Source: Ilex aquifolium (Eukaryota; Streptophyta; Magnoliopsida; Aquifoliales; Aquifoliaceae). Taken from it: a stretch of 64,000 bases of DNA. A model generated the notes under the pieces. The model did not search any database. It was not told where the DNA came from and saw nothing but the letters and a program-made list of their open reading frames with translations. Positions 1 to 13,680 of the stretch are shown one piece after another. Each line of letters starts with the position of its first letter. Positions within the stretch are counted from its first letter, which is position 1. The stretch is taken from NCBI GenBank assembly GCA_951799425.1, contig OX637399.1, forward strand, positions 31,370,701 through 31,434,700, given 5' to 3'. The translations under genes were made by a program, and so were the position numbers.

Positions 1-3000
1 CACTATTAACACACACTAATACACCACAAATACGCATATAACACATACACATTAATTCACCAAAATACATACACTCCATCACATGTGGTGTTAACACATG
101 CTAATCCACCAAAATGCACACACTAATCCACTAAAAATGCACACACTAACCAAAATATACACTTATACAAACACAAATGCACACACTCACACAACAAAAC
201 GGACACACATATACATGCACACAAATACACACATATACACACACACTGTGTTAACACATAGAAATGTACCGCAAACACATACACAGAAATATACCGCAAA
301 CACACAGGGAAATATACCGCAAACACACACCCTAATACAACAAACAAATAAACACAATAAAAATACACTATTATAGAAACACAAACTAACACATACACCA
401 AAGAAATCACACTCCAAAGCAAATGCTCTATTCACACACACATTAATACCAAAAATAATTAAACTCATACCGACACTAATACCACAAAAAACACACTCAT
501 ACACTGATACACCAAAGAAATATAGACACGCTAATGCACAAAATACACACAAACTAATCATCGTTCAAAATTAAAAGAGTTTATCAAATTTTACGGGATC
601 GATAATTAATCAAAGTAACACTCACGTATTGTACATTTAAGTTCATTCAGGCGTGTCGGAGATGCGCTGAGCACTTACGCTTTGTTGAGTGTGTATTAAC
701 ATTGGATGTGTTTTTGTGTATTAGCATTTACATTTTTTGATGTATTAGTGTGTGTGTGTGTTAACAATGTGTGGAAGCATTGCATGTGTGATTTAGTGTC
801 TTAGTGTGTATGTATGTTTTGGTGTATTTGTATGTTTGGTTTTGTGGTGTATTAGTGTGTGTCCGTGTCCGTGTGAGGGTATTAGTGTGTGTCCCTTTTT
901 TCATAACTAGTAAATTTAAAGATTCATCTAGAATACAACAACTAAATCAATTTTTTTACTAGGAGTGAAATCTTTCAAATACCACCACAAGTATTAAGAA
1001 AACAAATCATTAAAACTTAAAAATGAAAACTAGAACATCTACGCAGTGATATGCAAAAGTAATAGTCATGTAGACATGCAAAAAACAAACATTTATGCTC
1101 TTCAAAAGTTGGTGTAGAGTTGTGTCACTTGAACCTGGATAACCATTGACAAAAATCGCCATTGTTCATTCGTATCGAGAGCAACATAGTCTCTTTATAG
1201 TTCGATAACTGCAAGAAATCTTAAGCAAAAGATTGAGATCAAAGAATATAATAAGAATTTTCCATGAAGAGAAGAAAAGAAAATGCTAACAAAATCATAC
1301 CATAAAAATCAACACTTAGAAAAATTTACACCTGTCTCAAGCTCGCCTTATGGTAAATCTGCAACCGCTTGGCTTGTTGCTTTACGAGTCATCCACCATC
1401 TTAAGGTACTGCACTCAATAAGAAATAGCACACATTGAATCATAGCAATAGCATACAATACTCAAGTAAAAATCTACAATCGTTACAAGCTCACCTAATG
1501 GTAAATCTGTTTGGAATGCTTCATGGTGTAAGATCTTCAAGCTTCAACATTAGTGTCTTCATAGTTTGATAACTACAAAAAATCTTAAGCAAAAGATTGA
1601 GATCCGAGAGAATAATTAAGAATTTTACAAGAAATAGAAGAAAAAAAACGCTAACAAAATCATAACACAATATCAATACCATACTATATTCAAAGAAAAA
1701 TCTACACCTGTCACAAGCCCGCCTGAAGGTAAATCAGCAACAGCTTGGATTGTTGTTGTTTTACGAGCCTATAGAATTTCAATGAATTGGTCTTCCATCC
1801 ACCATCTCAAGGTACTACACTCAATAAACAATAGAACACATTGAGTCATAGAAATAGTATATAAAATTCAAGCAAAAATCTACAATCATTATAAGCTCAC
1901 CTAACGGTAAATCTGTAACTGCTTGGATTGCTATTTTATAAGCCTCCCAAATTTCAATAGGTTGGTCTTTCCTTCGTCGTTTTAAGGTGCTACAACACTC
2001 AATAGGCAATATTTTACATAGAGTCATAACAAAAATTTAAGAAATAAAATACACTAACTATGGCAACAGAGTAGTTGTAGTAGTAGGTTAGTCTTTTCTA
2101 TTACAACTACTAATACACAAAAACACATATATACAACGGTATTACACATATATTACTGCACATAAAAACACACATTGTATTAACACGCACACTAACACAC
2201 CAAAAACATGCTCACATTTTCGCTGAAAGACACAAAATACACACACCACAAACACCACAAACACTTATATATCAAAATACATAACCACAAATTGTGTTAA
2301 CAAACACTAATATACCAAAAAATACACATAATACATAAAAAAAATAGACACTATTACACAGACACAACATACGCACCCACACACACACTAATACTCCATC
2401 CTATACACTATTAACATACACTAATACACTACAAAATAAACACATATACATTAATTCACCAAAAATACATGCACTCCATCACATGTGGTGTTAACACAAG
2501 CTAATCCACCAAAATGCACACAATAATCCATCAAAAAAGCACACACTAATTAACCAAAATACACACTATCATACAAGCACAAATGCACACACTCGCACAA
2601 CAAAACGGACACACATTAACACACTAATTAGCATATACATACACACACCGTGTTAACACACAAAAATATACTGCAAACACATACACACTAATACAACAAA
2701 CAAATAAACACAATAAAAACACACTATTATAGAAATACAAATTAACACATACACCAAAAAAAACACACTCCAAAGCAAATGCTCTATTCACACACACTAA
2801 TACCAAAAAAAACATACCCATACACCGACACTAATACCACAAAAAACACACTCATAGCATGTGCATTTTTTAATGTATTAGTGTGTGTTTTAACAATGTG
2901 TGGAAGCATTGCATGTGTGGTTTAGTATCTTAGTGTGTATGTGTATTTTGGTGTATTAGTATGTTTGTTTTTGTAGTGTATTAGTTCGTGTGTGTGCGTG

Positions 3001-4850
3001 TATTAGTGTGTCCTTTTTTCATAACTTGTAAATTTAAAGATTCGTTTAGAATACAACAACTAAATCAAGTTTTTTACTATGAGTGAAAACTTTCAAACAC
3101 TACCACAATTATTAAGAAAACACATCATTAAAACTTAAAAATAAAAGTTAGAATATCTACTCAAAAATATCCAAAAGGAATAGTCATGTAGACATGCAAG
3201 AAACCAACATATATGCTCTTCAAAAGTAGAGGTATAGAGTTATGTCACTTGAACCTCGATTACCATTGACAAAAATCATCATTGTTCATTTGTATTGAGA
3301 GTAACATGGTATCTTTATAACTGCAAGAAATCGTAAGCAAAAGATTGAGATTGAAGACAATAATTAAGAATTTTACATGAAAAGAAGAAAAGAAAATGCT
3401 AACAGAATCATACCACAAAATTAATACTCAGAAAAATTTACACCTGTCACAAGTTCACCTTAAGGTAAATCTGCAACCACTTGAATTATTGGTTTACGAG
3501 CCCTCCACCATCTTAAGATACTGCACTCCGTTAAAAAAGTTCACCTAATGGTAAATCTGCTTGGATTGCTTCACCTAATGGTTCACCTAATCGAACTTCA
3601 ACATTAGTGCCTTCATAGTTCAATAACTACAAGAAATCTTAAGCAAACGATTGAGATCGGAGACAATAATTAAGAATTTTACAAGAAATAGAAGAAAAAA
3701 AAATATTAACAAAATCATACCACAATATCAATATCATACAATACTCAAAGAAAAATTTACACCTGTTCCAAGCTCGCCTGAAGGTAAATCTGTCACAGCT
3801 TGGATTGTTGTTTTACGAACCCCCCAAATTTCAATGGATTGGTCTTCCATCCACCACCATCTCAAGGTACTATACTCAATAAGCAATAGCACACATTAAG
3901 TCATAAAAATAACATATAATATTCACGCAAAAATCTACAACCATTATAAGCTCACCTAATGGTAAATCTGTAACTGCTTAGATTGTTTTTTTATGAGCTT
4001 CCCAAATTTCAATAGGTTTGTCTTTCCTCCATCATTTTAAGGTACTACAACACTCAATAGGCAATATTACACATCGAGTCATAGCACAAAAATTTAAGAA
4101 ATAAAATATACCAAGTATGGCAACAGAGTAATTGTGGTAGGTTAGTCTTTTCTATTACAACTACTAATACAAAAAAACACATATATACAACAGTATTACA
4201 CAAATACACATATATTAGTACACGTAAAAACACAAAAAATAATACACCAAAAACACAAATTAATACACCTAAATACACATTGTGTTAACACGCACAATAA
4301 CACACCAAAAACATGTCACGCAAAAAATAAATTATTACACAAACACACGCACACGTGCTCACACCATCACTGAAACACCCACATAAATACTCTGTCAACA
4401 CACAAGCTAATACATGAAAAAAATACATACCCACACACAGTGTTAACAAACACTAATACACCAAAAACACACATAATACATCAAAAAAAAAAATAAGCAC
4501 TAGCACACTATTACACAAACACAACACACACTAATACACCCTCCTATAAACTCTGTTAATACACACTAATACACCAAAAGATAAACACATTAATACACCT
4601 AAACACATACATGCACACATTAATTCACCAAAAGACATACACTCCATCACATGTAGTATTAACACAAGCTAATCCACCAAAATGCACACACTAATATACC
4701 AAAACACACACTATTATACAAACACAAATGTACACACACTCATACACCAAAATGCACACACTCACCCCAAAACACACACACACACACTAATCAACATATA
4801 CATGTACACACAGTGTTAACACACAAAAATGTACCATATAGACCCCATTA
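1..4850. repeat. CA/GT-rich higher-order repeat, unit about 2.1-2.4 kb
   Basis: The stretch is built from degenerate arrays of an 'acacactaatacaccaaaa'-like motif (about 1-590, 2100-2860, 4140-4840), shorter arrays in the opposite orientation, 'gtgtattagtgtgtgt' (about 690-900, 2860-3010), and a non-microsatellite block between them (900-2090, 3010-4140). One anchor, 'cactccatcacatgt', recurs near 70, 2470 and 4640; another, 'gaatacaacaactaaatcaa', near 931 and 3049. The unit is therefore present about two and a half times with visible divergence. No credible coding sequence lies in the CA arrays; the open frames there are low-complexity artefacts. Whether the array continues to the left is outside the window. 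Confidence 0.85.
1325..2027 (-). repeat. Exon-like segments repeated in tandem (unrecognised)
   Basis: Within the non-microsatellite block, a ~100-130 bp segment recurs at about 1325-1420, 1700-1825 and 1875-2010, with a partial copy at 1470-1530. Related copies lie in the next unit (3440-3530, 3760-3875, 3930-4055). Read on the minus strand, the copies encode related peptides containing 'DQSIEIWG' or 'DQPIEIWE' followed by 'IQAVTDLPSGEL'-like residues, and the segments end near AG/GT dinucleotides. This looks like an exon of some gene carried in the repeat, but I do not recognise the family. Copies differ and several have stops, so translation is doubtful. Confidence 0.45.
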
Positions 4851-5190
4851 TTAGTGGAATTGTAAAAATTTGCACTGGACCGGACAAACTGTTTATAAAA
4901 TATGCTTCAATGTTGCTCTTTCATGGACAGGTCGTTATAAGAGAAGCAGGTAACCCATATTTAATAAAATTCTGAAAAGACAAGGGTTAAAGTAAGTCAC
5001 CTGTAATCAGTGAGAGTCAATTCTGCATAATAGTAGCTATTATCTAAGCAATGATTCAAATTTCCATTCAATATAAACCTGACATTTGGGTTGTGCCAGA
5101 AATAAGATGCATGATTGAACAGAAATTGCTTGATGGAACCTTAGGAGGGCACACAACACAGATATAACAAGTGTTAGGCATATAAATCAC
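4851..5190. other. Spacer between satellite-like block and reductase pseudogene
   Basis: This AT-rich stretch should hold the last exon of the reductase pseudogene if that gene were complete. I see no exon-like match to the family's C-terminal segment on the minus strand and no other feature. Confidence 0.5.
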
Positions 5191-8080
5191 CTTAAGCTAT
5201 CCCAAGGACAAAAGATGAACCAGCCAGTCCAGATGTTGTTGCCATAGGCGACTATATTGTACCAGGAAAAAGCCAGCCTGAAAATATTGGAATCTTCATA
5301 ACAAGAACACAAAAAAAACACACAATATATTATGCTTTAAATTTCTAGTCGTTTAAAGGAGATCATTGACATGAATACCAAATTTCAAACCTCATTTAAG
5401 GCAGATAAAATAAATGACAGTAATAATCAAGAAAACCTTTCGAATCGATATTTTATATTTATTTAGACATGCAATTTCCAGACCTTTTTAGAGACTCGGA
5501 ACAAATTCCTCACTCAATGAACAACTCAAATTTGGAGACTGATACATATGGAACTAGACCCCATTGTCCATATCATTCAGTGGCTTACATCACACAACTA
5601 GATTTAAGTTTGGTACTGACAACATCATGTGGTGGCACATCTTAGTAAGATAAACCTAACTACATAATTTTGCTACAAGCATCCTTTAACTAGATAGATT
5701 AGTCCCTCTGCATTATAGAGGAGATATATTATGAGACTTCAACAATGACATTATAAGCTTCAAATATTCTCACTTCCAATATTCTTTTATGTCTACTTGC
5801 CAAGCGAAGACATTGAACTAGTTTGCATTAGGGAGTAAGCTAAAAAGAATTTGGGTATATGCATATATTATTAAATATCAGAACAGCTATGCAAACACAA
5901 GCACCAAAACACCGCCACATGCACATTGTCATCGCCATAACAAAGATAATCACAAAATGATATGTAACAATAATGATTATAGTATCTTAATAATGCTTGT
6001 CCTCAAGCCTGTGAAAGTTGATTTCAGTAACATCTATTGGAGGTTATAGTTACTCTGTCAACTAAATTAATAACTTGATCATTGACCATCATGAGAATGT
6101 AAAGAAACATCATGAAACAAAGAACATCAGTTATGTACAGCCTACTAGCACATCAAATTAGTAACCAGATACCGTACATACCACAGTTTGGTTTTTCGCG
6201 AGAATCATCTCACATAGTCCAGTATAATTTAACGGCGTCCATCCATGTTCTCCTTGATACTGAAACCACAACTTATTAGTTCACCAATAGAAAGCCGTAA
6301 TCATGAATTACCAATCAGTGTTGTAGTGTAATAAACTGATGTAACAAATTTAGAATTCAGAATATGATCATTAACACTCGGTTCAAATGGGATCTATGCA
6401 ACAATGATCTTAAAACTTTTTATGTTCAGCATCAATAAGAATGTCACATGACGCAGAACTCCAGAAATTTTGGAAGTGTCTATATATTTCTTATTAAAAG
6501 GTTGACGGAATTATGTAAATAAAAAGAATTGACCCTCATGAATCTGACAATCATGCAGCAGGAAGCATCGACACTCTGTAACAGGAATAATATGGAAATA
6601 TTTGATGTGACTACCACATCAACCTGAGGAATCTATTATTTTTTTCATTTGATAGGTTACCTGAGAAATCATCCCAATCACAACCAGTCGTCCATAGGTT
6701 GCTAGTGCATTCAAGCATAGATCAAACATTGCACCACCAACAGACTCACAGATGATGTCAACACCTTTTGGGAACTCCTTTTTTAGAACCTGGAAAAGTT
6801 GAAGTTAAAACTTTACTGACATGAAAATGAGGACAAACAGTAAATGCAATCTGACAATGATGCACCCATTGTTTAGAAGAACTTGGCAATCCGAATAGAA
6901 GGTTGAAGGTAAAAGTAGGCCTGTAACTGCACTGGGTCATCGACTTATCAGATACTCTAATCACTAGAGAACTCATGTCGGATCAAGAGTCATATAATTG
7001 AATAGGAAAATGAGTAACCAGATAAAGTAACAGGAGCAACATAGTCATTGTGAAAGACATCATGCTGCATTTTTTAGAACATACTCAGTAATATCATGGT
7101 ATCTTGGGCAACTCTCGGTGAACTTCTAAACTTGGGGGAATGTAATGACATGTCTCAGCATACATACTGGAAAATAACTAGCCCACAACTTCACATGCAT
7201 TCTTCTCCAACAAAAACACTGAGAATTATTCCAAGCAAATGCAGTTAAAGAAATATTATCCAAGTCATAGGGTAAGGTCGCTAGAACACAGATTGCAGGA
7301 TAAGGTAGGTTGACCCCATACAACGGAAATGTGACCAACAAAAACTCAGCATGCAGAGTTGCAGACAGAACCATACTGCAATTCCAAATAATTCATTCTT
7401 CGTCACAGGAACAATGATCCACCACTGTGAAAACATGTAGCATGAAAAGAAAAATACAATGCAAAGCAATATCCTTATAGTTGCATATTTATCACATAAA
7501 ACTATATCCATTTGAGGGAAATATATTGACCAAAGAAATGGATATGAGGACGAGCAGATTCGTGATCAAATTCTAGTAAGTCGACAAGTTTATCAATAAC
7601 TTCTACACGTTTAAAGAGGAGGAGCAGATAGGATCTGGGATAATCATTGTTGAAAATCATTAAATTGCGAGAAAATGATCTAACAAGAAGATTATACCCA
7701 AAAAAAAGGTAACATTCAGATGATAGTATCATGAATCAATTTTCTACTTGAGCTTGTGTATACTTATAATCCTGGCTCGAGAGAATGGGACAAGTTTTTT
7801 ATCCCCCTTCATAGCTAGCTTTCTTTCGAAAAGAATGCCTCTCAATGAACCGACTGAGGTGAATTAGTTGGCCAATGTATTGCCATCAAATAATGAACCA
7901 GTGAAGACCCCAAAAGAGAAAGGAGTACGAAACATAGAATACCTTACATATATCACATACACTTTTGATATCTTCCACTTTGTAGTCTATGACTCGATCA
8001 ACACCCAAATCACTCAAAATCAAAGCCTTTTCTTTACCTCCACAAGTTGCAACCACTATATGTCCAACTAATTTTGCAAG
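5191..8080 (-). pseudogene. NQR/ZADH2-like zinc-binding-type dehydrogenase, truncated pseudogene
   Basis: Four minus-strand exons are recognisable: 7961-8080 (contains ATCGGKEKA and LGVDRVIDYK), 6661-6789 ([26 protein letters not shown]), 6182-6259 (GWTPLNYTGLCE, ILAKNQTV) and about 5191-5277 (GFFLVQYSRLWQ). All have GT-AG borders and consistent phase. They match the NAD(P)-binding half of medium-chain quinone-oxidoreductase-like proteins such as the reductase part of Arabidopsis At1g49670 (family assignment from memory). In the lowest exon a TAG stop (5199-5197) falls where the family has a conserved lysine codon before LKV. No exon for the N-terminal catalytic half or the C-terminal end is visible. 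A Helitron terminus lies about 690 bp upstream of the first exon. I infer a dead gene fragment, not an active enzyme. Confidence 0.75.
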
Positions 8081-8869
8081 CTGCAATTACCACAGCCCAG
8101 TATTAGCTAACTTATCATTGTAATTAGGGTAAAAGGAAGGAACATTATTCTGTAATCCAATAAAATATGATACAGTGAGGCATTGCACATCAACAGACCA
8201 TCTACAGAAAGTTAAAGGAGAAAAAATAAGAGTACAAACCGTGCTTAAATTTCTCTCCTCATATGACCCCCATAGTATTCTTCTTTTAAGTGGAATTGCC
8301 TCTTTTGAAGAGGAAAAAGCGTTTACCTCCAAGATGAACTAATATGTTTTCAGAAGATCATAAAAACTCCCCATCTAGTCAAGTAGTCCTACTTATATAT
8401 CCCTTTACTTTCACTTAAATGCTTTAGCACAGTGGACATTCATCTTAACTAGAGCCCCAGCACTTCGAAAACTCTGGCATATATACTGTCCAATTTGTCT
8501 TCGTTCACAATTTTTATGGAACTTAATATGTCTGTAGGGGGAATTTACAAGGGGTACATAGAAAGTACAAGAGCTAGAATGGGAAAAACATAAGCTAAGT
8601 GGAAAGAAGAAGAAATGATAACTATTATAATTAAGCAATTACACAAAACACAGGAAGAGAGGGGAAGAAACAAGAAAGACTGAATTAGAAGACCAAAAGG
8701 ATCTGATATGTTTTTTTGAACAAGTGAAATAAATAGGCATCCACTAAATTATTGTCCTTTGTGTAGGACTAGTAATTGCCCGTGCCTGAAGGCACGGCGT
8801 AACGAAAAATTAAATTAAAACTCGAAAAATCCTACGTTACCTAAATACTCTTTACAATCTGAAACAATC

Positions 8870-9850
8870 TGTCAATTTGAAAACAATGTAGTCTATATTA
8901 TTATCCAAAAATAGGAACTCATAAAAATCTAAACCTGCCGATTATGAGGATATGTAACAATCATCATAATTCACTATACCACCACAATAATCAATACATA
9001 TTAAATCATCAACACATATCCAACCACCAAAACATAAATGTAGTCTCTATTAATTTCAAGAAATTTGGGCAGAGTTTCCTCAAAAAATGGAGGTCAAAAA
9101 AAATCTAAATCTGTCCATAAAACTTACAATTATACATATCAACCAGTTTTACGATACAACGTAAACGAACCACTTAATTCCCCAAACTATTTAATTTAAT
9201 TTGCTTTAATTTAAACAATTGAAATTAATATAGTCCCCAAATATTATTTGGAAACTATTTCGGCAAAATTTACTCTAAAAATAAGAACTCAGAAAAATCT
9301 CAACCTATCTACAAAAATCAAAGCCTCTTGAATGCACAATACAATCAAATCAAAGCTAAAAATTCAACTTGGTTTCCTTTGAAAATAGAAGACCATGAAA
9401 TACTAACCTATATACAAAACTGAAAAACAAACGTAACAATCCCCTAACATCAATGATTCATACCCAACCACCAAAACAATCAGCAATTTCAAATCAAGCT
9501 AAACATATCCTCATAATCGTGAAATTAGTTCATCATACTAAACTCAATAGTAAACAAAAAATCACGCAAATTCGATTAAGTTGATATAGTAATTGTCATT
9601 GCATAAAGATACGAAATAACGAAAACTTGAATTAGAACTTGAAGAATAGTTTTGTGTCTAATGGCACTTTGCAAACTAAAATAAATGGTTAATTTGAAAT
9701 AATTTTGTTAACATTTGCTTTAATTAAATGGATTGAAATCAATCAAGCCCCCACTAATTTTTCAAAAAATTTGGCTAAACTTCCTATAAAAATAGGAGCT
9801 CAAGAAAATTTCAACTTGTCTACAAAACTCACAATCATACAGAACAATCA
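8870..9850. repeat. Degenerate repeats inside the Helitron 3' side
   Basis: A loose motif of the form 'caaatttttcct-aaaaataggaactc-aaaaaatct-aacctgtctacaaaact' recurs near 8900, 9070, 9260, 9375 and 9780, with spacing of roughly 100-400 bp. Related copies lie at 11371-11458 and 11773-11862. Divergence is high, so the repeats are old. No coding potential is evident. Confidence 0.5.
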
Positions 9851-10321
9851 TAATAATGCCCCGTACACCACTACAATTCAATTCTATTTGCACCACAATC
9901 ATCATACATCACAACTTAATTCCATACTCAACCATCAATTTACATCAAAACCAAACATATCCTCATAACAATGTTTAATTAGTTCATTCTTTAATCCACA
10001 TAGTTGTACCTAAACATAATAAATAAGATTAAAGAATGACCAAAAAACGTAATTATATATAGTCATTTGTAAAATGAGTCATTCTTTAATCTAGTTTATC
10101 AAAATGACAAAATGAGTAATTTATCTACACGTTATTGTAAAAACAGTTTCTCCATCACAGTCTTGAATATAATTGTATCAATCCAAATCCGCAGCTTCCA
10201 ACTGGGAGAATATACAACAATCTAGCATTTACAAAAATAGTTAAATTTAGTACACGATAGAAATTTTAAAATTATAAACTTGAAAATAAAAAATAAACTA
10301 TAAAAAATAAATTTAGTTACC

Positions 10322-11000
10322 TTATTCAAACAACCCCATCGAAAAAGATGGGTTGCATTTAGTCTTTTTAACTCCTGCACTGCTTCATCCCAATTCTATA
10401 GATGAAATAACATAAATAAAACGTTTGATCAATAAAATAGCATTGTTAAAATGTTAGCAATTTAATACCACTTGGCACGAAGTACTTACCTTTTCCTTGT
10501 CAGAAGAGGTTGATATTCTTTTTCCTTTACACTTTGTATTTGCAGTTACGACTGCTCTTTCCTTTGCCTTTCAGATAGTAAGCATATAGATAAGTAAAGT
10601 TATTATATAGAAAAAAAAGTTCTAATCTATAAACAAACTGATGTGTCATGACACTACCTCAGAAATGAGGATGCAATTGAGTTCGCGTTCGTTGCGGATC
10701 ACAACACTAACATTATTTTTTTTGAGCAATTGAACCTATACATGAATATGCATTTAACAGGTAAATGAACACATACTATATGAGAAAAAATTATTAAGAA
10801 TATGAGTGATATGAAACTCATCTTACGGTTTCATCTAAGTCTTCATCAATCTGTAAAAAGATGCGTAAAAATAAAGTGAAATAAATATGTGAATATTTTG
10901 CGGTGCCGAAAAAAAAAAATAGAAGATGTTTAAACTCACACGACCAAAAATGGTGAGATCTTTCATTTTTCAATGTTGAGAGTTTGCAGTCGTACAATAT
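10322..11000 (-). other. Possible captured exon series in the Helitron (unrecognised)
   Basis: On the minus strand, several short open segments are flanked by plausible splice sites: about 10935-11000 (VAIILYDCKLSTLKN), 10826-10849 (IDEDLDETV), 10657-10735 (VQLLKKNNVSVVIRNEREL), 10496-10565 (KERAVVTANTKCKGKR) and 10322-10397 (NWDEAVQELKRLNATHLFRW). The mix of open frames with AG/GT borders in one orientation resembles exons picked up by a Helitron or belonging to a Helitron-associated gene. I do not recognise the family. Plant Helitrons sometimes carry RPA-like genes, but no OB-fold signature can be claimed here. Confidence 0.3.
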
Positions 11001-11370
11001 GATGGCTACAAATATAAGAAACATAGTAAATTAAAAAATTAGAAATATTCGTTAAATACACATATTAACACTTGACATGTAAATTTTGATATGTGTATTC
11101 AATTCGTTAATTGATTATATTTCATACTACTTGACATACAATCTCTATCAATTAACACACAATAAACCTCTATTTCATACTAAGTAACATTCATCAAATC
11201 AAGATACTAAAAAATCAAATTGAAATTTCACAAACTATATTCAATACTCAATAATTCTCAACTCAACATATGCACAAACAACCTAACATTCGTAACTAAA
11301 AAAAAAGACATTCAATTAAACACCCAATTAAAAGACACCCAAACTAAACACCCAATTAAAATACATTCCA

Positions 11371-11862
11371 ATTAAAATTTTGATTTAATTTTCTTTGTTC
11401 TTTTAAAATATTTAGACAATTTTTCCTAAAAACAGGACCCAAAAAAAAATATGATTCTTGAAGTCTGATCCATTAAGAATGTTATTTGCAGCTCTATGTG
11501 AAAGGGTGTACTATTTGAAGATACTCGTGAAGACAAATTTCAATAAAGAGATAGAGAAAACACAACTTTAATAATAAAAAATTCATAAATTTAAACTGAA
11601 AACCTATAAAATTCATATACTTGAAATTATATACCTAATTAGAAATGGGAAAACTTGAAGGTCTTATATCCCTAGACACACATTAACCCGTGCCTGAAGG
11701 CATTGTCCAATTCAACATAAGTTTTAATTATTAGATTTACTAAGCTCAACTCTAGATTAATTTTTATTTTTTAATTAAATTTTGATTTAATTTTCTTTGT
11801 TCTTTTAAAATATTTAGACAAATTTTTTCCTAAAAACAGGACCCAAAAAAATATATGATTCT
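11371..11862. repeat. Direct repeat pair (~88 bp, 402 bp apart) around a Helitron-like hairpin
   Basis: Nearly the same sequence, containing 'gatttaattttctttgttc' and 'cctaaaaacaggaccc', occurs at 11371-11458 and 11773-11862. Between them, at 11672-11703, lies CTAG followed by 'acccgtgcctgaaggca', an imperfect copy of the hairpin at the 8769 Helitron terminus. This fits a nested or tandem Helitron terminus or an internal duplication. Confidence 0.6.
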
Positions 11863-13429
11863 TAATAGACAATTACTATGTCACAATAAATCCAACCCAA
11901 ATTCAATTATTAGACTCAATATCACACCTCAATCCAAGCTTAATATATAAAAAATTACAACCATCCCAATAATATAAACACTGGTGATGAAAGGTAAGAT
12001 ACAAAAAACATCAATTTGTTAGTTCTTTAACTTGTATACACAATTTTCATAACCAAACTACAACGTAACACGCATTCGATACTACAAAGATGAAAAGAAA
12101 CACAGTTGACATAAAAAATACAATGTTATTTCTTAAAGTGCCCAAACTCATAACCAAAATCCAATTTTCTTTCTCAACATCGCACATTAACACTTCATGT
12201 CACCAACTGCAGAAATTGTACAGTTTTGATAAACATAATATATTCCACCACAATTGGTATACCAAGTTCAGAAAACCTACTGATAAAATCTTCCTTTTTA
12301 GTCCTAATGGACACTTCTTAACAACAGCATAAGCTAATTCATACTTTGAAAGGCTCTACGTAACACAAAGAATCATACATTGAAAGCATGTGTTTTGAAA
12401 CTATAGGCATGCATTTTAAATTGCTTCCACATAAAACACTCCAAACTTCGTACATCCATGAAGCATGCATTTTAAAACTATACGCATTTGACTAAAACCT
12501 CTTGGTAGTCCCATTGAAAAATTTTCCATGTCTTTTGTTAAGTAAGAAAAGCTTTATTCCACCGTCAAAGTAAACCTATCAAACAAACTCGAGTCAAAGT
12601 ACAAGAATTAGCTTATGATTTGCTTAAAATCAAAAAAATCAAGCACATACATATATTTGGTTATGATTTTAAAAAGAATGCTTCATGGGTGTATCATTAA
12701 AATTAAAGCCATCGCGCACACATGAAAATTATAAGATTTCATTCATTGAAAACCACATTAATTCTCATAAACAATACCAAACAAACTCTTCCAATCCAGT
12801 CTCACCAATCCAAACAAACTCACTTAGAGTGTCATAAACCCTACTAATTCAATTTTCACTCATTCCATTCTCACCAATTTAATTATCATCCAATCCAACA
12901 GTTGCAATAAGTGAAACTACAACCATGATATCATACCAAACATTAAAGATTAGTTGAACTCAATACGTTTTTAATCATTTAGAAAATAATCTTAAGAAAC
13001 AAAATTCTCTTCAAATCAAACCTACTTACAAAATCGAGTTCAAAATTAGTAATCTAGCAAATTAAAAAAAAATTGAAAAACAAAAAAAAAAAAAAACAAA
13101 ATATCACTTCCAACTCTTTATAGCCCACCACTGTTAAAAATAACCCCACAACCATCCACACAACATAACCACCAAGACAACAAAAATAATGTAGCAAAAT
13201 CCACTCAAGCATAAAAATTCCCTATTGAAACACAAAACATTCTCATAATCATAATTCCAATCAGTAATATTGTAGCAAAATCTAACACTAATTACAATAA
13301 TATAGGTGATTAAAACAATCACTCAAAAGATAACTACAATGATTTCATAGGCAAAAAACTCGAATTATGATTTCTTCCGCATGATCTACTTGGAATAGCA
13401 GTCATCATTTGGCAAATAGTAGTAACAAC

Positions 13430-13680
13430 TGGAGTTTAAATTTTGTGTGATTGCGTGAGAGAGAGAAGTAATGTGTGTGTGTTTGTGCGAGGGGTTACGC
13501 GTGTCAGTGTGAGAGAAAGAGAAGCATAAGGGAGAAAAATTGGGTGAGGGAGTTAGCAACAGGGGGGAGAGAGAGTGAGAGAGAGAGAGAAAAACAAAAG
13601 GGGTAAGGGTTTGCGGAGATGACAGATGGAAATGTTAGGTTTGCGAGAGGGGAGAGGGGAGGGAAGGGTGAAAGGTTTAT
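13430..13680. repeat. GA-rich low-complexity tract
   Basis: Runs of GAGAGA and GTGTGT interrupted by short unique sequence. A similar GA-rich tract lies at 16725-16930 in the same orientation near the Helitron 5' end. Short open frames here are compositional. Confidence 0.6.

Noticed and set aside
98..561. Open frames of 90-124 codons in the CA-rich array
   Set aside because: Composition is pure microsatellite (His/Thr or Cys/Val runs) on both strands; no protein family signature.
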